From Serratia marcescens (lineage in GTDB: Bacteria > Pseudomonadota > Gammaproteobacteria > Enterobacterales > Enterobacteriaceae): a DNA stretch of 64,000 nucleotides. Each line of letters begins with the position of its first letter. Position 1 is the first letter of the stretch. Below are positions 8,592 to 16,827 of this stretch, piece by piece. Location: assembly GCF_029846115.1 (NCBI RefSeq), contig NZ_JARVZZ010000003.1, positions 12,467 through 76,466 on the forward strand, given 5' to 3'. The notes under the pieces are model-generated. The model was not told the origin of the DNA and did no database searches. It saw only the letters and a list, made by a program, of their open reading frames with translations. The position numbers and the translations under genes were made by a program.

Positions 8592-8755
8592 TAAATCATA
8601 AACGAAACGCGCGTACACGCAAGCCTGAAACCCGGGGTCGTGGCGTGATCCGGCGTAATATAATAATTTTCTGAGTGATTTTTCCTGCAGCTTTTGTCGT
8701 TCTTCACGTGAGCTTGCACACATGATATCCACCAAAACTGTGGATAACGTGCGGG

Positions 8756-9442
8756 TCAGACTTTTGGTGTATCGATACCCACAATGAGTGATGCACTGTC
8801 ATTGCGAACGGCACCGACGTCTGAAGATACTGGCTGCCAGGCAAAACTCTCCGCCTGCAGGCTGTAAGTGTCGGCCAACATATCACCCGGCGGCGGAGTC
8901 AACCGGTTATCGAGCCAGTCGCGGGCGGCGGCTGCCGGCAGCGCAAGTGGGCGCCGATCATGAATATTTGCCAGACCGTCATGACTGGCGGCCGTGATAA
9001 TGACGAAGCTGCCAGCCTCTTCCGGATCTGTGGCGCACAACGCGGCGAAGAACAGCGGGCTGCGATCGGCGGGATAGATGAAATACGGCTGTTTCAGTCG
9101 CGGATTGTCCGAGGATTTTTTCCATTCGTACCAACCTGATGCCGGTACCAGCGCACGGCCATGTTTCCAGAGCGGTGCGAACATCCGGCTGCTTGCAGCG
9201 GTTTCGACGCGGGCGTTGATGAGGGGCGATTTTCCGTGGGCGAGCCACCATGCTGGCGCATACCCCCAGTCAACCGGCGCCAGCTGCAGCTGATCATCAT
9301 GATGATGGAACAGCGGTACCGGCGTGCCGGGGGCAACGTTATACCGAGTGCGCCAGTCGCCGGTGGTGATCACCGGCGTTTCGGAACGCAGGGCGATGAG
9401 AAATTCGTCTTGGCTATGGAACTGGGCAAAACGGCCACACAT
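8756..9442 (-). CDS. HMCES/SRAP (YedK-like) abasic-site DNA-protein crosslink protein
   Basis: A 228-residue SRAP-domain protein. Family members bond covalently through Cys2 to abasic sites in single-stranded DNA and so protect them from breakage. MCGRFAQ gives the invariant Cys2 and the N-terminal box, SGWYEWKK holds the catalytic Glu, and IHDRRP holds the active-site His. Length matches E. coli YedK. The gene lies on the same strand as umuDC, about 170 bp upstream, but I see no LexA box at its own start. It fits a plasmid that passes through single-stranded DNA during transfer and also carries translesion synthesis genes. Confidence 0.92.
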   Translation of the reverse strand: MCGRFAQFHSQDEFLIALRSETPVITTGDWRTRYNVAPGTPVPLFHHHDDQLQLAPVDWGYAPAWWLAHGKSPLINARVETAASSRMFAPLWKHGRALVPASGWYEWKKSSDNPRLKQPYFIYPADRSPLFFAALCATDPEEAGSFVIITAASHDGLANIHDRRPLALPAAAARDWLDNRLTPPPGDMLADTYSLQAESFAWQPVSSDVGAVRNDSASLIVGIDTPKV

Positions 9443-9663
9443 AAGCAGGTGATCCTTTTGGCATTGGATAGTAGAGTATAGAATATTGGCTGTTTCGGCC
9501 GATATTCATTATTGTGAGGTTATATTGAGCCTTTGTTACGCCCCCAATGAAATACGCTCAATTTTTGTTAAATTATTATCTTTTTTAAGCTTTGAATGAA
9601 TTTCAATGCTTTGATATATAAGTGTTATTTTTTTATTTGTCATTGGCGGACAAAGGAATAGGA

Positions 9664-10656
9664 ATGGCCACTGTTTCCATTAGTTACTCAACATATGACT
9701 CCAACGATCAAACCAATGAACGTATATTGGGTACGGAACGCATCGATAACATAGAAGAGATTCTCGTACCCTTAAATGATAAGAACACCCCGATATTTAT
9801 TACGAAAGCATTTTCGGGGGAAGCATGTAAACGTTGGCGAGTTAGGTTCTTTCTGGGGATTGCACCCGACCATTGGGGAATTTGGTTAACGGAGAAAGAT
9901 GTCAGCAAAGACATCTATCTGTCGGAAATTTTGGCCAAAAGACGTATAGGAAATGCGGCTGGGTTCGTTAAAAAAGGAGCTATCGTTATCGTTGAGTTTG
10001 GACACATTTATCAAACTTTAAATTTTCAAACTGGTTTAACTAAGAGTGCAATGTACCCATGCAATCACCAAGATGGGGAAATGCATAAGAGAAGGCCGGC
10101 GGTTGTCGTTAAAGTCGACAGTCGAGGCGTTACAGTGGTTCCGATAACATCGAAGGAACCGGTAGCCCATGAGTATAATCGTGCGATTTTTGAACTTGAA
10201 GTAGACTCCATCAGGGATATAAAGGAGTTAGATACGGGTAAGCGTAGTTTTGCCGTGTGTGAAATGATCCAGACAGTTTCCCCTACCCGTATCCTTCCTC
10301 CTGAGTCTCGAGACCATAGGGGCAAGGATCGAGCCTATCGGCGGGATGAGTCGTTTGGTCGAAGGTTATCTCGTAACGATATGAAGGCGATTGACCAGGG
10401 GTTGCTTGTTGCGGTAGGGATGCACCCTTTGCAAGATAAACTTGATAGGTCAATTCAAAACGGTCAGACGCAGACAGCCGAGTTGGAGGTGTTACGGCCT
10501 GAGGTTGAAACGTTACGGAAAGAACTCACTGAGTTAAGGGAGAAATACACGATTTTATCTGATTTGTACCAAGCGACATCCGGATATCCAACAAGAGACG
10601 ATATTGAACAAGAAGTTTTAGAGTACATGGGGCTTGACTCGCTGTCAGATAAATGA
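9664..10656 (+). CDS. Long PemK/MazF-like protein with N-terminal extension and coiled coil
   Basis: A 330-residue protein. The central part (about residues 125-230) looks like a PemK/MazF domain: the block KRRPAVVVKV, then VVPITSKEP, and later SFAVCEMIQTVSP follow the order of that toxin family of sequence-specific endoribonucleases. About 120 residues without a recognisable domain precede it, and a heptad-rich helix (about 265-305) follows, so it is three times the length of a simple MazF. I chose ATG 9664, behind AAAGGAATAGG, over an upstream in-frame ATG. No antitoxin gene is adjacent; the gene stands alone and ends at a strong terminator. It may be a PemK-fold effector with a self-regulating extension rather than a classical toxin. 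Confidence 0.65.
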   Translation: MATVSISYSTYDSNDQTNERILGTERIDNIEEILVPLNDKNTPIFITKAFSGEACKRWRVRFFLGIAPDHWGIWLTEKDVSKDIYLSEILAKRRIGNAAGFVKKGAIVIVEFGHIYQTLNFQTGLTKSAMYPCNHQDGEMHKRRPAVVVKVDSRGVTVVPITSKEPVAHEYNRAIFELEVDSIRDIKELDTGKRSFAVCEMIQTVSPTRILPPESRDHRGKDRAYRRDESFGRRLSRNDMKAIDQGLLVAVGMHPLQDKLDRSIQNGQTQTAELEVLRPEVETLRKELTELREKYTILSDLYQATSGYPTRDDIEQEVLEYMGLDSLSDK

Positions 10657-10751
10657 TGTACTTACTGCATCGGTAGGGATAAAGAGACGGCACTCTCCCT
10701 GCGACGCTGAAAGACGCAAGCCGACGAACACAAAATTTTGTAGTACAAAAA

Positions 10752-10775
10752 AACCACCTAATCGGTGGTTTTTTT
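10752..10775 (+). terminator. Rho-independent terminator after the PemK-like gene
   Basis: Arms AACCACC and GGTGGTT around TAATC, followed by five more T and preceded by an A run, so it may act on both strands. Confidence 0.9.
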
Positions 10776-10911
10776 GTATCTGTACTAGCAGATATCCTTC
10801 TTCCATCCTCTGACGTTAATAAAGGCAGTTTAGTATTGTTTATAACTTATTGAAAATGTTAAAAAAGTACAGGTAACGAACATTATGTTAAATAAATCAA
10901 TGGCTTAGGTT

Positions 10912-11154
10912 TTACGTTGATTTTTGGTTGAGAACAACCCAGCATTTTGCCCCCGCGTCATCATCACCCCCTTCAGCTATGAAAACGCCCCCATCTTCAT
11001 CGACAGCAATGGCACCCGGTCGCTCAGCTTTGGCATCTCTTAACGTATTTTTCCAGCCATACGGCTCGCCATCCCAAATTAACACCACACCGCCTGTCCG
11101 ATTCAGCGATGGGTTTTCTTGGCGCCAGTGGCGCGCGATTTTCACCAGATCCAT
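10912..11154 (-). CDS. Small conserved hypothetical protein
   Basis: An 80-residue protein that starts at ATG 11154 behind AGAGG. The sequence VVLIWDGEPYGWKNTLRDA and the end AKCWVVLN look like a compact single-domain beta-rich fold; there is no signal peptide or membrane segment. It is the last gene of a minus-strand run with the DUF1493 and STM2901 genes, 21 bp after the former, so probably co-transcribed. I cannot assign a function. Confidence 0.6.
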   Translation of the reverse strand: MDLVKIARHWRQENPSLNRTGGVVLIWDGEPYGWKNTLRDAKAERPGAIAVDEDGGVFIAEGGDDDAGAKCWVVLNQKST

Positions 11155-11175
11155 GTTGGTACCTCTCGCTTCATG

Positions 11176-11502
11176 TTAATACAACCAGCGTCCAGCCTTG
11201 GCCGATTCAACCAGCATCCTGATGGTGAGCGGTCTGAGTGGCTGTTCGGGTACCTTTGAACCAAAAAATTCAGGTGCAAAGTAGTGAGTAAACTCCATGT
11301 TGCCAGGGTCAACATCCCATGTTTTCAAATAGGTGTTTATCGCGTCGCCACCATCATCCCAGCCAATCTTTAGGTCTTCCCGCAAGCGGGTATCCAGGTT
11401 GACGGGCACTTTCGGGCCCCAAAAGGCATATTTCCGGGGACTGAAGTTTTCGTAATAAAATTCAATGATTTCTTGTTCGATTTGCGCGGGTGTCTTCATC
11501 AT
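11176..11502 (-). CDS. DUF1493-family (acyl-carrier-like) protein
   Basis: A 108-residue DUF1493 protein. These small acidic helical proteins resemble acyl carrier proteins and usually sit beside an STM2901-type membrane protein, as here. The conserved central part LDTRLREDLKIGWDDGGDAINTYL contains the Asp-rich turn typical of the family. I chose ATG 11502, which overlaps the upstream stop codon as ATGA and implies translational coupling. It has no clear Asp-Ser-Leu phosphopantetheine site, so a true carrier role is doubtful. Its role, with its partner, is unknown. Confidence 0.75.
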   Translation of the reverse strand: MMKTPAQIEQEIIEFYYENFSPRKYAFWGPKVPVNLDTRLREDLKIGWDDGGDAINTYLKTWDVDPGNMEFTHYFAPEFFGSKVPEQPLRPLTIRMLVESAKAGRWLY

Positions 11503-11963
11503 CAAAAGTAGGTCCACAGAATTCTGTCTGCCGGGCGAGCAATGAGGTTGAAACGATCTTTCACATCGCGACCGATCGCGTAAATTGTCCAGGCCGACAG
11601 TGCATAACCCACCCAGGGGACATTACGGCCGACAAATTTGCCCCAGTTATTTACGTAGCTGATATGCAAACGTTGTGGCGTTTCGCCGACGAGTGTGGGA
11701 AGTCGAATGCCTTTAGGCAAAGGCTTATCCAGGTACTTCCGCGACAATCTCGAGGCGATTGATGTGCCGGGTGTGGCCGTTCCTGGTTTTTGTCGCGTGG
11801 GAAGCCAGGGTTGTCCCGATGCGATTAGGACAGCATCGGCAACGCTGATCCCCAGGTGCTCCCGGAGCGCATCAACGGTGATCAGCCACCACAGCTGCTG
11901 GGGCGTTAACTGGGAGTACCCTTTATAGAAATACGTGCCGTTTAATTCTTCTACCGTGTCCAT
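11502..11963 (-). CDS. STM2901-family membrane-associated protein
   Basis: A 153-residue homologue of the Salmonella STM2901 family. The N terminus carries the family signature NGTYFYKGYSQLTPQQLWWLI. A hydrophobic stretch near residues 112-130 (VGYALSAWTIYAIGRDV) could enter the membrane. It is the first gene of a three-gene operon; the DUF1493 gene begins within its stop codon. The pair recurs in enterobacterial islands and plasmids without a known function. The tight coupling suggests that the two proteins act together. Confidence 0.75.
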   Translation of the reverse strand: MDTVEELNGTYFYKGYSQLTPQQLWWLITVDALREHLGISVADAVLIASGQPWLPTRQKPGTATPGTSIASRLSRKYLDKPLPKGIRLPTLVGETPQRLHISYVNNWGKFVGRNVPWVGYALSAWTIYAIGRDVKDRFNLIARPADRILWTYF

Positions 11964-12071
11964 AGGTCATCCATTACCGTTGGGGAAATGATATTCCTGC
12001 ACATTTTCGCATCAATCTCCAGCATAGCGCCGATGATTGACGGTTCCAAGCCTGCGCGGGTTGACTCGTTA

Positions 12072-12659
12072 TTATTCCTTTTCCCGTGCACTCCCCTCGT
12101 TCACCTGGATCTGCACCGGGAGCCCGGCGTCATACGCCGCCTGATACCATCCGGCGACCTGCAGGGCGTCTCCCTCCAGCCGCGCGATCGTGCCGTCCGC
12201 GCACCACAGCTGCAGGCAGGTGGTACCGTCGATCCGCACCACAAACGCCACGCGGCAGGCGGTATAGGCGATGCCGGCGATCACCAGTTCCTGGTCGGCC
12301 AGGGTGTCTGCCGGGCGCACCGGCAGCACGCGCACGTCGTTCCGGCGCTGCTGTTCGTGCGCAGCAGCCTGTTCCTCGGCCAGCAGGGGCGTGGCCACCG
12401 CCCTGCCCGCGTCCGTCAGTTCCACCGCCAGCTGCAGTGTCTGCCGGTTACGCAGGGTGCGCAGCCAACCCACAGCTTCCAGCCGGCGGCAGGAGCCGCG
12501 CAGGTTGTTGCCGTACACCGGGGCCTCCCCGCCCTGCGCCAGCAGCCGCTCAATATCTTTCGTCGCCACCGGCCCCGGCCGCTTTGCATCGAGGGCGGCC
12601 AGCACAATCAGCACCCGCCGCTGCAGCGGCGACGGACGGCGGGCGGTTACCGCTGTCAT
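12072..12659 (-). CDS. Winged-helix DNA-binding protein, putative regulator
   Basis: A 195-residue protein. Residues 10-80 look like a winged helix: LQRRVLIVLAAL, a helix-turn-helix around GNNLRGSCRRLEAVGWLRTL, and a two-strand wing before LTDAGRAVA. The C-terminal 100 residues look like a small beta domain that could bind a ligand or partner. It starts at ATG 12659, overlapping the stop of the upstream gene. Inverted ATCATA/TATGAT repeats upstream of that first gene may be its operator. GC content is higher than its neighbours. A repressor of its own operon is the simplest reading. Confidence 0.6.
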   Translation of the reverse strand: MTAVTARRPSPLQRRVLIVLAALDAKRPGPVATKDIERLLAQGGEAPVYGNNLRGSCRRLEAVGWLRTLRNRQTLQLAVELTDAGRAVATPLLAEEQAAAHEQQRRNDVRVLPVRPADTLADQELVIAGIAYTACRVAFVVRIDGTTCLQLWCADGTIARLEGDALQVAGWYQAAYDAGLPVQIQVNEGSAREKE

Positions 12660-12907
12660 GCTCTGCCCCGACGTTGACGGATGAGCGATTTCAGCTGCGC
12701 GAGGTCAGCCTTCACGCGGTCAAATCCGGCGTCTTTCGGCAACCCCTGGAGTGCAAGGATGTGCCACATCTGCACAATGCCGTCGGCTTTCATCCACTGA
12801 TGAGCATTCCACTCACTGCTGCCGTCGAGTTCACATTTTTTAATTTCGTCTTCGGTGATCTTCAGCAGTTGTTCGTAGCTGAGAGAAAAGTTCAGTGCCT
12901 GACCCAT
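12656..12907 (-). CDS. Small hypothetical protein, first gene of the winged-helix operon
   Basis: An 83-residue helical, acidic protein (MGQALNFSLSYEQLLKITEDEIKKCEL). ATG 12907 is chosen because GGAG lies 8 bases before it; the frame could extend 117 bp upstream but through AT-rich operator-like DNA. It overlaps the winged-helix gene by four bases, so the two are translated together. No family recognised. A small partner protein of the regulator, possibly an antitoxin-like or co-regulator protein, is conceivable but not shown. Confidence 0.55.
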   Translation of the reverse strand: MGQALNFSLSYEQLLKITEDEIKKCELDGSSEWNAHQWMKADGIVQMWHILALQGLPKDAGFDRVKADLAQLKSLIRQRRGRA

Positions 12908-12943
12908 CCTGCACGCTCCGTCTGATAATGTCCGGTTAAGTGA

Positions 12944-13065
12944 TAAATCATACTGAGAATGGTTTACGTATAGTCTGGTAAACATCATATCAGGTATGAT
13001 GTTATTTATAATGATAAATATCATATTGAATATGAATTTATTTACGATTTGATATAATCATATCC
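12944..13065 (-). promoter_or_regulatory. Operator-like ATCATA/TATGAT repeats
   Basis: A perfect inverted repeat ACATCATA / TATGATGT with 5-bp spacer occupies 12982-13002. Further ATCATA-type half sites occur near 12946, 13020 and 13060. They lie between the divergent small gene (12907) and the DUF3800 gene (13196), in the AT-rich promoter region. They are probable binding sites for the winged-helix protein. Confidence 0.45.
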
Positions 13066-13195
13066 ATTGCCTGTTTTCCTCCGAGCAGATCCGGTTTCTG
13101 GCATAAGCGGATCCCTTGCACCCAATGACTGGATGGTTTTACATTCACGTGAATAATACTGTTTCGCTTCAGACTGACAGATAAAGGGATCTTGA

Positions 13196-14329
13196 ATGCA
13201 CTTTTATGTAGATGAAACCGGACATACCGGCCCGAACCTTTTTGACCCTACTCAGCCGGTGCTTTCTTACGGCGTGCTTTCTTCGCCGGACGACCTGGAC
13301 AAGGTTGCCGAAGCAGGGCTTGCTGCTTTGCGTAAGAAACTGAAGGTACAGCGCTTGCATGCCGCAGAACTGGGCATACACCGTCTTGGTGAGGTGGTCG
13401 ATACGCTGCTTATTCTGCAGAAGAAGCACCGGATGCGGTTTGATGTTTGGCAGGTGGTTAAACGCGATCACGCCATCATTTCATTCTTTGATCAGGTGTT
13501 TGATCAGGGAATGAACCCGGTGGTGCCCTGGACGGCCTACTGGACCCCGCTGCGCTACCCGTTGCTGCTGAATCTGGCAAATCTTTTTGATGACGAGCTT
13601 GCAGAAAAAGCGTGGCGCGCCCGCCTTGAGCCCCATAATGAACGTTCATCCGCGCTTTTCAGCGAGGTCTGTAGTGTGTTGCTTCAGCGAGTCGATGCTT
13701 TGGGTGACGCCCGATCAGTTGAAATCATTACCGATGCCCTGTACTGGGCAATGGTCAACTTTGACGAGCTGAGCTACAACTGCAAAACCGGTAAGCAAAA
13801 GCTGCAGATCATGCCCAACATGATTGGATTCCAGTCCGTCCTGCACGGAATTTGTTCCCGCCTGGGGGCGCCCAACCGCAAGGCCAATATCATTGTGGAT
13901 CAACAGTCGCAGTTCAACACCACCCAGCGGGAGTTGAGCGTCTTTTATCGTCAGATCCGCGAACAGCCGTGGGAGCTGGGACCCGGCCTGCCGGTGATGA
14001 ACATGAAGAACATGCCGGAGAAGCCGCTGGTTTTCCAGTCTGGAACCCAGAGTGCCGGGCTGGAGCTGGTTGATATCTATCTGTGGACCTTCAAGCGCTT
14101 TCTGGAAGAGAAAGAGCTGACCAAACCGCTTACCCGCCTGGTTTACACCAACCTCAAAACGGCACGAACGACCAGTGTTTCGCTGAAATCGATCGGTATC
14201 CGGTTTAAGGAATTTTTTGAAAAACTGCCGGAGCCGACGGCGGAAATAATACAAAAGGCGAGCGAATACCGGGATCAGGAAGAGGCGCGGCGCCTGAAAC
14301 ATCGCGTGCCTGCCCCCTCCCAGCCCTGA
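13196..14329 (+). CDS. DUF3800-domain protein
   Basis: A 377-residue protein with the DUF3800 signature at its N terminus: MHFYVDETGHTG, where Asp-Glu-x-Gly matches the family's DESG motif. DUF3800 proteins are thought to have an RNase-H-like fold and are common on mobile elements and near defence genes, but their activity is not established. Later acidic positions (for example the ADD/DQ region around NIIVDQQSQ, residue 238, and ELVDIYLW, residue 288) could complete an active site. It starts at ATG 13196 and is followed about 100 bp later by a GIY-YIG gene on the same strand. The two together could form a nuclease module. Confidence 0.8.
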   Translation: MHFYVDETGHTGPNLFDPTQPVLSYGVLSSPDDLDKVAEAGLAALRKKLKVQRLHAAELGIHRLGEVVDTLLILQKKHRMRFDVWQVVKRDHAIISFFDQVFDQGMNPVVPWTAYWTPLRYPLLLNLANLFDDELAEKAWRARLEPHNERSSALFSEVCSVLLQRVDALGDARSVEIITDALYWAMVNFDELSYNCKTGKQKLQIMPNMIGFQSVLHGICSRLGAPNRKANIIVDQQSQFNTTQRELSVFYRQIREQPWELGPGLPVMNMKNMPEKPLVFQSGTQSAGLELVDIYLWTFKRFLEEKELTKPLTRLVYTNLKTARTTSVSLKSIGIRFKEFFEKLPEPTAEIIQKASEYRDQEEARRLKHRVPAPSQP

Positions 14330-14436
14330 CTGTCCATCTCCCTTGGCCGCCCGTATGGTGCAGGATCGGGCGGCCGCCGTCATACAGGGAAAACGCCCGG
14401 TGGCGCTTGCCTGCCTCCCTAGCTTCCATTAAGATT

Positions 14437-15288
14437 ATGAATAATATGGATTTATTCAGTTATTTGACGCTGGTTCTGCCCGATTTAAGCCCCGACCGTT
14501 GTCACGTCCATTTCGCGTCGATAAACGACTACGACGAAGATCCGCTGACCGAGTTTGAACACGGCACTTTCGATGAATGGCAGTGCTGGCAAAAGAAAAA
14601 GGTATTCAGGCGCCCGTATGTGGTTTCGTTGATCCAGACGGAGAACAAGCTGCGCTGGATGTACGCCGGAACCTATAAGACCGGTGAGTTGCCGCGTGTG
14701 ATGGAGTCTGTCAGTGGGCGTGATGAGGCCTATTACCGCTATGCGCTGGCACCTGTCACTGCCCTCAGCGAGTATGCCGGCCGGCTTCATGTGTCACGGG
14801 CGCCGGCGGCCAATGCCCGGGCGTTTGTCCGGCTGGCGGAGGCTGTGGCCCCGTATCTGGCGATCACCGACATCTCACCAGCCCGCCGCGCCCTGGGCCG
14901 CTTTCCGGGCTACCGGGAGGTGTGCATTGACATGCGGACCCTCGGGTTGATCCTCCGGGAAGATAACCGGTCGTGGATCCGCGCGCTTTCTGACGTCAAA
15001 GGGATATACCTGCTGACCGATGAGGAGGGCGGGAAGCTGTATGTGGGTAAGGCGGATGGCGCGGAGGGGGTGTGGGGACGCTGGATGAGCTACCTGCGAA
15101 CCGGGCATGGCGGCAATGCCGGCTTGAAGGAGGCATTCGGCGATCTCGTGGGCCCGCGATCAGATCAGGTCAAATTTTCCGTGCTTGAGGTCATGGGGTT
15201 GAACTGCGAAGAAGGGGAGATTGACCGGCGTGAGGCACACTGGAAACGAGTGTTGCTGACGCGCCGCTTTGGTCATAACCGGAACTGA
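14437..15288 (+). CDS. GIY-YIG nuclease-domain protein
   Basis: A 283-residue protein with an N-terminal domain of about 190 residues that I cannot assign and a C-terminal GIY-YIG nuclease domain: GIYLLTDEEGGKLYVGKA gives the GIY and YVG strands, GRWMSYL the conserved Arg, and the Glu in RREAHW (about residue 271) the metal ligand. This layout is seen in stand-alone GIY-YIG proteins of mobile elements and defence islands. The start is ATG 14437 (ATG 14446 possible); the ribosome site is weak. It lies in the same direction as the DUF3800 gene. A DNA-cleaving role is inferred from the domain. Confidence 0.78.
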   Translation: MNNMDLFSYLTLVLPDLSPDRCHVHFASINDYDEDPLTEFEHGTFDEWQCWQKKKVFRRPYVVSLIQTENKLRWMYAGTYKTGELPRVMESVSGRDEAYYRYALAPVTALSEYAGRLHVSRAPAANARAFVRLAEAVAPYLAITDISPARRALGRFPGYREVCIDMRTLGLILREDNRSWIRALSDVKGIYLLTDEEGGKLYVGKADGAEGVWGRWMSYLRTGHGGNAGLKEAFGDLVGPRSDQVKFSVLEVMGLNCEEGEIDRREAHWKRVLLTRRFGHNRN

Positions 15289-15362
15289 CCGCCCGATGCT
15301 GCGGCCAGGCACCAGTCATCCCGCCGCCTGGCCGCTCGAGCGTCAGCGCCTTTTCATTTGTC

Positions 15363-16202
15363 CTACCGCCGGCGTACCACAAACAGGTCGCCGATGGCCG
15401 GTGCGTGGTTGAAGATGCGCGCGTGGGCAGTGGCCATCTGGTTACAGTGCGTTTCCAGCGCCTCGTACGCCTGGATGACATCCGTTTTCAGGGCGGCCCT
15501 TTCGTCATGCAAATCGGAAATTGTCCCGACCATATGAAGGTTTGTGGGGTGAAGGTTGTTATACCGATGCTGAATGTTCAGATCCGTCTGCAGATAAGAC
15601 TGCAAGGTTGCCGCCGCGTAAACGGCGTTCTGGAAAGCCCCTTCCAGTTGCACCAGGCGGGTTTTGTACCGGCCAGAAAATTGCAGGCCGTAGGTGTTCA
15701 GGCGGAACGCTATACGCTCCACCTCGTCCTTACGTTTTTTCTCATTGTTGACGGAGGTAGCCAGTGGAGCAATTGCCTCCCGATATGCATCGTAACCGTA
15801 GGCAGTGAAGTCGGCCTGAAGTGCGTTAAAGCGGGTCATCGCCCACCCGGCATCTTTCAGCAACGAGTTTTGATGGCCCAGCCAGATGTAGTGCTTGTTG
15901 ACCAGCTGGATCGCCTCCTTATAGCCTTCCTGGGTGGTCAGCTGCGGCAACCAACGGCGCGCCACGACGAATGCCCCGACCGCGCCGACGGCCACGATCC
16001 CGTTGGTCACCACGGCCAGCCAGTCGGCGGCGCTGCCGCTCTCTTTCAAGCCAAACAGCAGCGCCACTACCAAAAGCACTAAACAGGTCAGCGCCGCGCT
16101 GATCACGGCCGTCAAGGCCACTTCGCCGATCTGCTGCCACCATGGCGGAGGCGGGCGGATCGGCGTCGCTTGCTCAGGGACGGGGGGGGCCGGCTCACTC
16201 AT
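15363..16202 (-). CDS. Membrane-anchored helical protein
   Basis: A 279-residue protein of unknown function. A proline-rich N terminus (to about residue 22) leads into two membrane segments (about 27-52 and 60-82). The remaining 190 residues form a cytosolic, mostly helical region with basic and acidic residues (NNEKKRKDEVERIAF). It overlaps the upstream gene (16195-16827) by eight bases on the same strand, which implies coupled translation. Two-gene units with a two-helix membrane protein and a soluble partner are a common layout for membrane-acting defence effectors, but no catalytic or sensor domain is visible here. Confidence 0.55.
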   Translation of the reverse strand: MSEPAPPVPEQATPIRPPPPWWQQIGEVALTAVISAALTCLVLLVVALLFGLKESGSAADWLAVVTNGIVAVGAVGAFVVARRWLPQLTTQEGYKEAIQLVNKHYIWLGHQNSLLKDAGWAMTRFNALQADFTAYGYDAYREAIAPLATSVNNEKKRKDEVERIAFRLNTYGLQFSGRYKTRLVQLEGAFQNAVYAAATLQSYLQTDLNIQHRYNNLHPTNLHMVGTISDLHDERAALKTDVIQAYEALETHCNQMATAHARIFNHAPAIGDLFVVRRR

Positions 16203-16827
16203 CAGCAGGAGCCTCCGTCAGGCAGATTGTAAAATCCCCTGCCCCGTCCGGTTGCAGGCTGACGCCCTGCTTATTGAGCGTCTGGAGCATCAGGAAGTTA
16301 CGCTGGTTTTCTTCTTTAACCTCGGAAAGTTTTTTTCCTTTCAGGAGCATCACAGCGCTTTCTAAATCCGCGGTTCTTTGTGCGATCTGGTCTTTGTCGT
16401 ACCTGACATAAATCTCCTCAGATTGCATATCGACATATTCAAAGAGCCGCTCATCCAGCGTTCGTTCCTGAAGACGTCCGTTATCGAGCGCCTTGCGAAT
16501 ATTGTTCTGGCATTTCTCTGCCGGATGCGCACGCCAGGTTGAGGAGTGTTCGGCCGCTACCTGGGAAAAGCTTTGATCGTCTATCCCCTCAGCAGGCCAG
16601 TGAGCCGTAATTTCACTCCAGACGGTATCGGCAAGACCCTGCCAGACGGTGTCTTTAACCGACATGGCAGACAAAATATCGTCGTCGGTAATGTTGCGGA
16701 TACCTTTGTATATGGCCAGACGCAGTACTTCGACCTCCTTAACCGGCTGCTGCGTCAAGGTGACGCAACGGACGTAAAGTTCATCAAGCTCAGCTGCAGT
16801 GCTATCATCTATGTGTTTCGTAGGCAT
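16195..16827 (-). CDS. Soluble helical hypothetical protein coupled to the membrane protein
   Basis: A 210-residue, mainly helical and acidic protein starting at ATG 16827 with no signal peptide or membrane segment. A predicted coiled segment lies near residues 145-190 (AQRTADLESAVMLLKGKKLSEVKEENQRN). It is the first gene of a two-gene operon and ends inside the start of the membrane protein gene. I recognise no family. The tight overlap suggests that the two products work as a pair. Confidence 0.55.
   Translation of the reverse strand: MPTKHIDDSTAAELDELYVRCVTLTQQPVKEVEVLRLAIYKGIRNITDDDILSAMSVKDTVWQGLADTVWSEITAHWPAEGIDDQSFSQVAAEHSSTWRAHPAEKCQNNIRKALDNGRLQERTLDERLFEYVDMQSEEIYVRYDKDQIAQRTADLESAVMLLKGKKLSEVKEENQRNFLMLQTLNKQGVSLQPDGAGDFTICLTEAPADE

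Noticed and set aside
11988..12925. Two long plus-strand frames rich in Arg, Pro and Ala
   Set aside because: They are shadows of the GC-rich minus-strand winged-helix gene, with low-complexity composition and no ribosome site.
13715..14383. 222-codon minus-strand frame opposite the DUF3800 gene
   Set aside because: Shadow frame of a well-supported gene with a recognised domain.
15405..16082. 225-codon plus-strand frame opposite the membrane protein gene
   Set aside because: Opposite strand of a gene with clear membrane topology and operon coupling; no start signal.
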